A stretch of 64,000 bases of DNA from Pseudoalteromonas sp. 3D05 (lineage in GTDB: Bacteria; Pseudomonadota; Gammaproteobacteria; Enterobacterales; Alteromonadaceae): the NCBI RefSeq assembly GCF_002723455.1, contig NZ_PDUS01000016.1, positions 1 to 64,000 on the forward strand. Direction: 5' to 3'. The notes under the pieces were generated by a model. The model saw nothing but the letters and a program-made list of their open reading frames with translations, made no database searches and was not told the origin of the DNA. The position numbers and the translations under genes were made by a program. This document shows positions 34,804 to 41,703 of the stretch, one piece after another (within the stretch, counting starts at the first letter, position 1; each line of letters starts with the position of its first letter).

Positions 34804-34818
34804 CAATAACTATTTTCA
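34804..34818 (-). promoter_or_regulatory. possible Fur box
   Basis: CAATAACTATTTTCA matches the 7-1-7 Fur consensus TGATAATNATTATCA at 10 of 14 positions. It lies 65 bp upstream of the receptor gene. The A+T-rich composition makes a chance match possible. Confidence 0.3.
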
Positions 34819-34947
34819 TTTGTATTTGGTGTGAGGTGTTGATATTGAGCCGTTTTTATTTTCTATTGCTAAAAACTGAATTTTCTTACGTTTTTTATTG
34901 CGCTTAAATAATATACTTTCGGTACGATAACTGACGAATCTATATGT

Positions 34948-35475
34948 ATGTCTTCGAACGAGTACCATCTGAGTTATGAATGCTTTTTAGAACACCCACT
35001 TTATCAGCAGGTATGCTTGCCTAACCGTTTCATTAAAGACCTTAATCAAGCTCATAAACGCTTAGCTATATTGCGTGTTTTGACGCATTGGTTGCCTTTT
35101 TTGTTTAACTGGGATAGAGCAAGTGTGGTGTTAGCACACTATGAAGGCTACCTTAATTTAGTCTCTGCGTTTGGAAGCGAAGCAATAACAAATGAAATCC
35201 CATTGCCGATAGATTTCACCTTGGTCGGACGTGTGTACAAAACAAAAAAATTGATTATTTGCAAGCATCTAAGTTTAAGTAAAGAGCAAGACTGTCGTAT
35301 GCTCGCACAGGCGGGGTTAACTACCTGTATGGATGCTCCTATTACTTATCAAAAACAATGCTTTGGAACACTAAATGTGGCGCGTTTTAGTGGCGATTTT
35401 ACAAAAGAGGAAGCGATTCAATTATTTTTTATTGCTGACTTATTGGGGAGGGCATTGCAATTGTGTAAAGGCTAG
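34948..35475 (+). CDS. GAF-domain protein
   Basis: A 175-residue protein almost entirely made of one GAF domain (about 20-172): RLAILRVLTHWLPFLFNWDRASVVLAHYE, LVGRVYKTKKLIICKHLS, MDAPITYQKQCFGTLNVARFSGDFTKEE. No kinase, cyclase or HTH part is attached. It could be a small sensor that binds a ligand and acts on a separate partner. The gene is divergent from the TonB receptor gene. Confidence 0.8.
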   Translation: MSSNEYHLSYECFLEHPLYQQVCLPNRFIKDLNQAHKRLAILRVLTHWLPFLFNWDRASVVLAHYEGYLNLVSAFGSEAITNEIPLPIDFTLVGRVYKTKKLIICKHLSLSKEQDCRMLAQAGLTTCMDAPITYQKQCFGTLNVARFSGDFTKEEAIQLFFIADLLGRALQLCKG

Positions 35476-35617
35476 AGCGTTTCGCAGGCACTTACTCTCT
35501 TCGTTGTTCCTTTTTAAAAGGAATGGTCATAGGTGAGCACGTCCTAGCATTGCTTGTTTTATGAAGAATTTTTGACTACTTTTTGTTAACAGTCGATATT
35601 CTAAAACGGTGCACAAC

Positions 35618-36091
35618 ATGTCTGTTTCATTTATTCCTAAAGGGTTTCATGCGGTGACGCCCTACCTAATTGTTGACGGTGCAACAAAGGCGATTGAATT
35701 TTATAAAAAAGCGTTTTCAGCTAAGCTCGTTATGCAAATGCCCTTGCCTGATGGTGGGGTGGCACATGCTGAGATAAAAATTGCCGACTCTCATCTGATG
35801 CTCTCGGATATGTGTCCAGAGGCACATTTTAAAAGTCCCAGTCAGCTAGGGGGGACACCTGTGAGTTTAATGCTTTATGTTGATGACGTTGATACAGTTT
35901 TTGATAATGCGATTAAGTTAGGTGCAACAGAAGTACGCCCGGTGCATGATCAATTTTATGGTGACAGAGCGGGTACATTAGAAGATCCATTTGGTCATGT
36001 TTGGACTATTGGTACTCACCAAGAAGACCTGACCAATGAAGAGGTTAATCAGCGAATGGCTGATTTTATGAGTAAAGATCAGGATGCCTAG
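35618..36091 (+). CDS. VOC family protein (PhnB/glyoxalase-like)
   Basis: A 157-residue protein with paired beta-alpha-beta-beta-beta units of the vicinal-oxygen-chelate fold. Typical of the PhnB-like group: VTPYLIVDGATKAIEFYKKAFSAKLVMQMP, HAEIKIADSHLMLSD, YVDDVDTVFDNAIKLGA and DRAGTLEDPFGHVWTIGTH. The substrate is unknown. The TAG stop codon is formed by the first bases of a family A sub-element inserted there. ATG 35618 was preferred to GTG 35609. Confidence 0.87.
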   Translation: MSVSFIPKGFHAVTPYLIVDGATKAIEFYKKAFSAKLVMQMPLPDGGVAHAEIKIADSHLMLSDMCPEAHFKSPSQLGGTPVSLMLYVDDVDTVFDNAIKLGATEVRPVHDQFYGDRAGTLEDPFGHVWTIGTHQEDLTNEEVNQRMADFMSKDQDA

Positions 36092-36170
36092 GGGCGATTT
36101 ACTCTTTGTAGCTCGGTTTTGACTTAGCCCATTAGGTTACAAATCTCGCGCCGCGATTAAACCGCCCCTA
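36089..36170 (+). repeat. family A internal sub-element
   Basis: An 82-bp piece equal to the inner part of family A, with its own short inverted ends (TAGGGGCGATTTA and TTAAACCGCCCCTA). It begins inside the VOC stop codon. Removing it while keeping one TA would leave TAA, so it fits insertion at a TA within a former TAA stop. Internal deletion of a larger copy is the alternative. Confidence 0.7.
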
Positions 36171-36211
36171 ATATCAAACCATATTCTTTTATTCTGGCAA
36201 TATGTAAATAA

Positions 36212-36238
36212 AAAAGCCACTTAGTAAAAGTGGCTTTT
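36212..36238. terminator. bidirectional rho-independent terminator
   Basis: AAAAGCCACTT pairs with AAGTGGCTTTT around a short A-rich loop, with A- and T-rich flanks on both sides. It serves the LPMO gene on the minus strand and possibly the VOC gene. Confidence 0.8.
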
Positions 36239-36259
36239 GTCTGAGGTGATTCCTCTAAC

Positions 36260-37720
36260 TTATTTTATTTCGATCCATGCCATGTTCCAATATAAACCAA
36301 CACCTGGTTCATATTGATTAGCGGTTTGTGACCATTGCACGCAGTAGCCGTTGTAAGGCCAAGGCTTACATTGATACACCTTGTTATTTTTAGGTTGTAA
36401 AACCACAGTACCCGCTTTATAACGAGCTAAACTTTCTGGGAAAATAAATTCGACATCTGCAATTGGTTCAACAACAGGTGGAGTTGGTTCTACAGGGAGC
36501 TCAGAGTTTACAATGTTTAAATGAAACATTTTTTCATCTGTAACACCCTCATTAGTAATATAGCTAATAGTTAAATTATAATGGCCTGTTTCTGCATTTG
36601 GGTAGTTAAGCGAAAGTTGAGATTGACCTTTAACCACTTCGTAAGCTTTAGTAACAATACTGTTATACGATTTATTTAATGTCGCTTGGATTTGTGCATT
36701 CGCATCTAAATTAACAGTAAAGTCGAAATTGACAGCGTCGCCCTCTATCAAATAGTTATGCGAAACACCTGTAACAGAAAAATCAGGCTTAGGTAACGGC
36801 GCCATTTCAAATTCAAGCTCCACAGAGCTTATTCCTGCATTGCTCTGAGCAAAAATTTCATTTCGCCCAACAGTGACTTTTACTTCATTGTTCTCGTTAA
36901 GTTGGCCTGCTTGGATCCAAGATTGAGATGCATTAATTTTCTCAGCGAGCGCGATGGTCCAGTTTTTATTTAACCCTTCGTTCTCATTGTTAATTGTTAA
37001 TACAGTTTGAAGAGATGGAATTTCTTTAGAATCACCAAATACACGAGTTTTTACTTTATCGCCCACTTTTAAATCGCGACCAGTGACGATATCACCCACA
37101 TCTTGCCAAGTTGCTTTTTGTGTATCGTCGTTATCAATCATAACATCGACCACATTATAAAAACTCATAGGGGTATCGGCAACGTCCCATACACCGAGTA
37201 CAACATGGTAACCAGTTCGTTCAGGTACATTACACAGGTGAGTTAACGTTTTTGGCGGTTGTCGGTTATACCCTTGATACTCACAAAAAGGGACTGTTTC
37301 AAACTGGTCTCTTGTCAATGGGCTATTTGGATCCCATGATGTTTTTGTGATGAAATAGCGCCAGTCTCGTGATGAGTGCGCAGCTGTAAAGCGCCAGCTA
37401 AACTCATTCGGGCCTGTTTTTATGTGGCGTTTTGTCCAGCGGTTAATAGATTGATCGTCCAAAGCGCCAAATGCTCTTAAGCCCGCGCTGGCGATATGAC
37501 CATCAATCGGCCCTGATTGCGGGAAGCGATCCTGTCCTTCTAAACTTTGTGGCTCATACACTACATTGCCACAGTGTGTATTTTCTCTTAGGCGGCATAA
37601 ATAACCGCGAGCTTCTGGTTTTGAAATATAGCCATGGGCTGATGCTTGGTGTGACATTGGTAGTAAGAGTGCTAGAGCAACGGGGCTGAGGGTAAGCAGT
37701 GATTTAGTCATTATTTTCAT
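36260..37720 (-). CDS. gbpA: GbpA-type chitin-binding lytic polysaccharide monooxygenase
   Basis: A 486-residue secreted protein, the same length as Vibrio cholerae GbpA. The signal peptide is 1-28 (cut after SHQASA). The mature protein begins with His29, which with His115 forms the copper histidine brace of the AA10 LPMO domain (about 29-200). Two GbpA-type beta domains follow (about 205-315 and 320-415). A C-terminal CBM5/12-like or CBM73-like chitin-binding module (about 430-486) carries aromatic residues in KPWPYNGYCVQW and GLYWNMAWIEI. It cuts or binds chitin outside the cell. Confidence 0.92.
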   Translation of the reverse strand: MKIMTKSLLTLSPVALALLLPMSHQASAHGYISKPEARGYLCRLRENTHCGNVVYEPQSLEGQDRFPQSGPIDGHIASAGLRAFGALDDQSINRWTKRHIKTGPNEFSWRFTAAHSSRDWRYFITKTSWDPNSPLTRDQFETVPFCEYQGYNRQPPKTLTHLCNVPERTGYHVVLGVWDVADTPMSFYNVVDVMIDNDDTQKATWQDVGDIVTGRDLKVGDKVKTRVFGDSKEIPSLQTVLTINNENEGLNKNWTIALAEKINASQSWIQAGQLNENNEVKVTVGRNEIFAQSNAGISSVELEFEMAPLPKPDFSVTGVSHNYLIEGDAVNFDFTVNLDANAQIQATLNKSYNSIVTKAYEVVKGQSQLSLNYPNAETGHYNLTISYITNEGVTDEKMFHLNIVNSELPVEPTPPVVEPIADVEFIFPESLARYKAGTVVLQPKNNKVYQCKPWPYNGYCVQWSQTANQYEPGVGLYWNMAWIEIK

Positions 37721-37885
37721 TGTTTTCCAAGGTAATGTTATCGCGTATCATTATTTGTACCAATAAATGGTAATTTAGATGTGGCAATGAAACAATCACC
37801 CTTTATTATCAAAAAGTATTGCTTTTAATTTTTTATCTAGTTCTTTAGTGTTTTTAATTGGCGGTCAAACAATTGGCCTATATGC

Positions 37886-38269
37886 TCATTTGTTTTTAGG
37901 TTGGCTTCTTGGTGCGCCGAGAAGAATAGCTAAGTGGCATACACAGACTGAGAGGAAAGCACTTAACCCCAGTGCCCCGCCATAGCTATAAAGTAGTGGT
38001 ACAAGGTAATGAAATAAAATAGAAAAAAGTATACTTGCAGAGCATAAGGTGTAAAAGCCGAAGCGCTTGGGGGCGCTCATGCCAATGAACGTACCGCCAA
38101 AGAATAGCATTGAATAGAGTTCAGCATTGAGACCTAAAAATAAAAATAGGGTGTAAGCGATAATAGATAAAGTAGCAGATGCTCTAATGGCCCCAATACG
38201 GTCATACTTGGCTAAAAAAAATGTTAAAAAAGCCCCTAATAGCGATACTAAAATTGACAGTAAGCTCAT
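37886..38269 (-). CDS. small membrane protein, second of a paralogous pair
   Basis: A 127-residue protein with four membrane segments and no known family. The start at 38269 overlaps the stop codon of the preceding gene as ATGA. Part of it (FGGTFIGMSAPKRFGF, then about 25 residues, then SYGGALGLSAFLSV) aligns with its neighbour (YAGSFAGMCSEGLITG ... GFGGKLGSIAFVSI). The two are probably diverged duplicates forming a heteromeric membrane complex. Last gene of a four-gene minus-strand cluster. Confidence 0.65.
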   Translation of the reverse strand: MSLLSILVSLLGAFLTFFLAKYDRIGAIRASATLSIIAYTLFLFLGLNAELYSMLFFGGTFIGMSAPKRFGFYTLCSASILFSILFHYLVPLLYSYGGALGLSAFLSVCVCHLAILLGAPRSQPKNK

Positions 38270-38634
38270 ATAACAATACCTCGAGCAATGACAAAAAGTG
38301 CAATACTGACAAAGGCTATACTGCCAAGCTTTCCACCAAAACCGGTAAATAATTTTGTGCTTGTTGCGTATAACACAGCGCCAATCAAAGAAATAACGGC
38401 TAACTCCCAATACCCAGTGATCAGGCCTTCAGAGCACATTCCGGCAAAACTACCGGCATAAATTGCAGAGTGGGGATGTTGCCCATATGACTTTGGTGCA
38501 GGGATAAAGCTGCCGACCAAGCCAACTAAACATGAGGAAATTAGCGGTGGAATTGCAAATTGGGTGTGAAAAATGAAGCAAAGGCTACACCCTAAATAAA
38601 AAGCAACGTATTTTAAAATAAAAAATTTAGTCAT
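38266..38634 (-). CDS. small membrane protein, first of a paralogous pair
   Basis: A 122-residue protein with about four membrane segments; family not recognised. It shares the GxFxGM ... GxGGxLGxxAFxS pattern with the overlapping downstream gene. It starts 32 bp after the solute-binding protein gene, so the binding protein may serve this membrane pair. The pair has no ATP-binding partner nearby and contains no charged transport motif I can name. Confidence 0.65.
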   Translation of the reverse strand: MTKFFILKYVAFYLGCSLCFIFHTQFAIPPLISSCLVGLVGSFIPAPKSYGQHPHSAIYAGSFAGMCSEGLITGYWELAVISLIGAVLYATSTKLFTGFGGKLGSIAFVSIALFVIARGIVI

Positions 38635-38666
38635 TAGAATAGAGTAAATGACGCGCCGTAATTAAT

Positions 38667-39428
38667 CTATAAAGAGTTCATCGGTAACTGCCATTTTGAT
38701 AAAATTTCTTGATACTCACCGGTCTCTTTCACCTTTAGTAGAGCTTGTTTAAGTTGTAGGCTGGTTTGTTTATCGAGTTTTTTATTGGCTGCAAAATAAA
38801 GTGTTGCTGGGTAGTCGTTTAAATGTACTTGTTTTTTAACTTGGCTTACATCGAACCCAGCGAGTTTTAATTCGTTTTTTAAAGTAAGCGTATTTGTTAA
38901 TACAAAATCTAAACGTTGTTTAAATAGCATCTGCCATAGCTGGGTATAGTGGCTAACAAGTACTAAGTTTTCGTTATCTGAAAAGCCTGCATCACGAAGG
39001 TATTGCTCGCTAGAATAACCATTAATTGTGCCTACTCTGTACTCTTTAGCTTGCTCTAAATTGTCTACTTTACCTTTAAAGGTATCTAAGCTTATTAAAT
39101 AAGCGTCTGCAAAATATACCGCGCCAATCCAATCAAATAGTTCTAAACGCTTTGGGTTTTTTAATAATGACATCATGATAATGTCAGAATGTGTTTCGAA
39201 TCGGTGGTATGCCCGTGCCATCGGCATAATTTCGAATGTTCCATCGAGCTGTGCTTTATTCAATACCGCTTTTGATAAATCAACCAATGCGCCAACAACT
39301 TCGCCTTGCTCATTTTTATAATGGTATGGGGGAAGATCTTCGGCCACAAATGTCAGTGCTAATGCAGGATTTTTAATACAATTTACGATAACGAAAACTG
39401 TGGCTATGAAGTACAAAACTTTATTCAT
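38667..39428 (-). CDS. family 3 periplasmic solute-binding protein
   Basis: A 253-residue protein with a signal peptide (about 1-24) and the amino-acid-binding SBP_bac_3 fold: LPPYHYKNEQGEVVGALVDLSKAV, MPMARAYHRFETHSDIIMM, YRVGTINGYSSEQYL and LKQALLKVKETGEYQEILSKW. It lacks adjacent ABC permease and ATPase genes. It lies between a Tat-type hydrolase gene (15 bp away) and two small membrane protein genes, probably as an operon. The ligand is unknown. Confidence 0.83.
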   Translation of the reverse strand: MNKVLYFIATVFVIVNCIKNPALALTFVAEDLPPYHYKNEQGEVVGALVDLSKAVLNKAQLDGTFEIMPMARAYHRFETHSDIIMMSLLKNPKRLELFDWIGAVYFADAYLISLDTFKGKVDNLEQAKEYRVGTINGYSSEQYLRDAGFSDNENLVLVSHYTQLWQMLFKQRLDFVLTNTLTLKNELKLAGFDVSQVKKQVHLNDYPATLYFAANKKLDKQTSLQLKQALLKVKETGEYQEILSKWQLPMNSL

Positions 39429-39443
39429 GTAGAGGTGTTTACC

Positions 39444-40334
39444 TTAAACGAGTGAATGTGTAAAAAAGGCTAATGTTCGTTGCCAAGCAAGCTCAGCACT
39501 GTCTTTATCGTATCGGCTAGTAGAGTCGTTATGAAAACCATGATGGGCGCCTTGGTACATATGCATTTGATAGGGAACATTATGTACTTTTAAGTCCGTT
39601 TCGTATTCAGGCCAACTGGCATTTACACGCTTATCTAGTTCGCCAAGCTGAATCATTAAAGGGGCTTTGATATTTTTTCGCAATTCTTTTGTTGCTGGCG
39701 TGCCGTAAAATGGTACACCTGCGTTAAGAAGTGTTGAGTCAATAGCAGCTAGGTAATTGACAATATAGCCACCAAAGCAAAAGCCAACAGCGCCAAGCTT
39801 GTTATTGCTGCGAGGGTGAGATTTTAAAAACTTTGCAGCAGCTAGAAAATCATTTTGAATTTTTTCTCTGTCCATCGAGCGTTGCATTGCACGACCTTCG
39901 TCGTCATTACCGGGATATCCACCAAGTGGGTAGAGTGCATCAGGTGCAAATGCGATAAAACCAGCTTTTACTAAGCGCCGTGCAACATCTTTAATATAAG
40001 GGTTTAAACCACGATTTTCGTGAATAACCAGTATAACGGGGCGCCTGCCAGCTATATTCGCCGGTTCAACGAAATAACCTTGCCCTTTATCATGGCCACT
40101 CGGTGAACTAAAAGTTTGATAGGTTGCTTTAATATCATCATCGTTAAACGAAACTTGCTCAGCTAGCACATAATTAGGCAGTAAGGCTGTGGTGAGTGTC
40201 GCCATTGAATAGCCTAAGACTGCTAGCGAGCCTAGTTTTTTCATAAAGGTGCGTCTATCCATCGTGCCGTGAGCATATTCATCATACCAATCGAATGCTT
40301 CTTGAGGGATATGATCAGAGGCAGGCTTATTCAT
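39444..40334 (-). CDS. dienelactone hydrolase family protein with Tat signal
   Basis: About 296 residues with a twin-arginine motif (DRRTFMKKLG, about 27-36) and a hydrophobic segment, so it is exported folded. The hydrolase core shows the Cys nucleophile in GAVGFCFGGYIVNYL, the Asp in LGELDKRV and the His in GAHHGFHND. ATG 40334 follows GAGA. It is the first gene of a cluster with the solute-binding protein and the small membrane pair. The substrate is unknown. Confidence 0.85.
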   Translation of the reverse strand: MNKPASDHIPQEAFDWYDEYAHGTMDRRTFMKKLGSLAVLGYSMATLTTALLPNYVLAEQVSFNDDDIKATYQTFSSPSGHDKGQGYFVEPANIAGRRPVILVIHENRGLNPYIKDVARRLVKAGFIAFAPDALYPLGGYPGNDDEGRAMQRSMDREKIQNDFLAAAKFLKSHPRSNNKLGAVGFCFGGYIVNYLAAIDSTLLNAGVPFYGTPATKELRKNIKAPLMIQLGELDKRVNASWPEYETDLKVHNVPYQMHMYQGAHHGFHNDSTSRYDKDSAELAWQRTLAFFTHSLV

Positions 40335-40427
40335 AGATATCTCTACAATTAACAATGTTTACACTAATTTAACGTAGCTATACGCAAATGTATATCAATC
40401 TATAGTCAATAACCGAATAGGTTTAAT

Positions 40428-40646
40428 TTAATTCACTTCGACACCTTGATGTTGGGAGGCTAAATCATCTAACTCTGAACAGGTATAATCAAACCCAGTA
40501 CCATCAAATTGATAGCTAACTTTGACATCAAAGCCACCGTTAAGTAGCCTGGTTTTTACTTTCGCAATAGGCCAGTCTTTGAGCTCATTTAAAAAGCGAT
40601 TGGCAATTTGTGCTGATTGAAAACGATAGCGTATTTCTGAGTTCAT
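40428..40646 (-). CDS. conserved small hypothetical protein
   Basis: A 72-residue soluble protein (begins MNSEIRYRFQSAQIANRFLNEL) with an alternating strand/helix pattern reminiscent of small ferredoxin-like folds; family not recognised. It is divergent from the RIO-type kinase gene. It is taken as real because of codon pattern and position, with modest confidence. Confidence 0.55.
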   Translation of the reverse strand: MNSEIRYRFQSAQIANRFLNELKDWPIAKVKTRLLNGGFDVKVSYQFDGTGFDYTCSELDDLASQHQGVEVN

Positions 40647-40768
40647 ATTGGGCCTCTTGTTAGAAAAATTTTATTTGCAGTTTGTGTATTTAACTAAATT
40701 AGTCAAGTTTTTTGTAATTTTATCAATAGGGGATTACATATACGCACTAAGTGCGGTATAAGAGCGGT

Positions 40769-41632
40769 ATGAAAACACCTAAACAAATCTTACCGCTTAT
40801 CGAAGACGGTATTGTTGATGAAGTCATCAGCCAATTAATGAGTGGTAAAGAAGCCTCAGTCTATGTTGTACGCTGTGGAGAGGCTATTCGCTGCGCCAAA
40901 GTGTATAAAGATGTTCAACACAGAAGTTTTAAACAGGCTGCTAAATACCAAGAAGGTCGAAAGGTACGTAACAGCCGACGTGGCCGTGCCATGGAAAAAG
41001 GGTCTAAATTTGGTCGCAAAGAGCAAGAGAGTGTGTGGCAAAATGCAGAAGTCGATGCGTTATTCACATTATCTAAAGCGGGTGTCAAAGTGCCACAGCC
41101 ATACGGGTGTTACGATGGTGTATTGATCATGGATTTAGTTACGGACGATGATGGTGATGTAGCACCACGTTTAAACGATGTTAGCATGACCGCAGAGCAG
41201 GCTATTGAAGATCATGCCACTATGGTTCATTACATTAGGTTGATGTTATGTGCCGGTATTGTGCATGGTGATTTGTCTGAATTTAATGTGCTGGTGGACA
41301 GCGATGGCCCGGTGATCATTGACTTGCCGCAAGCGGTTAATGCATCAGCGAATAACAACGCACAAGCAATGTTTTTGCGCGATGTGCGTAATATGCGCCA
41401 ATATTATGGCCAGTATGCGCCTGAGATTCTTGCAACACGGTTTGGCGAAGAAATGTGGGCGTTATACCAAGCGGGTGAACTTACCCCAGAGACAACGCTC
41501 TATGGTGATTTAGAAGAAGATAATAGCTCCGCTGATGTCGATTCTGTGCTTGATGAAATTAAAGCGGCATTTGAACAAATGCAAGAAAACCAAGAGCGAA
41601 TCAAAGCGGCAGAGCGAGCTGACGACGAATAA
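40769..41632 (+). CDS. RIO-type serine protein kinase (PA4780-like)
   Basis: A 287-residue atypical protein kinase. Key residues from ATG 40769: the nucleotide-loop region GKEASVYVV (26-34), Lys44 in CAKVYK, the catalytic loop VHGDLSEFNVL with Asp168 and Asn173, and the metal-binding Asp185 in IIDLPQA. This is the bacterial RIO1-like form described as a stress-related kinase in Pseudomonas (PA4780). The C-terminal tail is acidic. Substrates are unknown. Confidence 0.88.
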   Translation: MKTPKQILPLIEDGIVDEVISQLMSGKEASVYVVRCGEAIRCAKVYKDVQHRSFKQAAKYQEGRKVRNSRRGRAMEKGSKFGRKEQESVWQNAEVDALFTLSKAGVKVPQPYGCYDGVLIMDLVTDDDGDVAPRLNDVSMTAEQAIEDHATMVHYIRLMLCAGIVHGDLSEFNVLVDSDGPVIIDLPQAVNASANNNAQAMFLRDVRNMRQYYGQYAPEILATRFGEEMWALYQAGELTPETTLYGDLEEDNSSADVDSVLDEIKAAFEQMQENQERIKAAERADDE

Positions 41633-41657
41633 GCTCATAATCTTCTGTAGATACAAG

Positions 41658-41684
41658 AAAAGGGGCTAATCAGCCCCTTTTTTA
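41658..41684. terminator. bidirectional rho-independent terminator
   Basis: AAAAGGGGCT and AGCCCCTTTT form a 10-bp stem around AATC, continued by T on the right and A on the left. It ends the RIO-kinase gene and probably also the fasciclin gene on the other strand. Confidence 0.9.
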
Positions 41685-41703
41685 ATTTTACCCATAAATT
41701 AGT

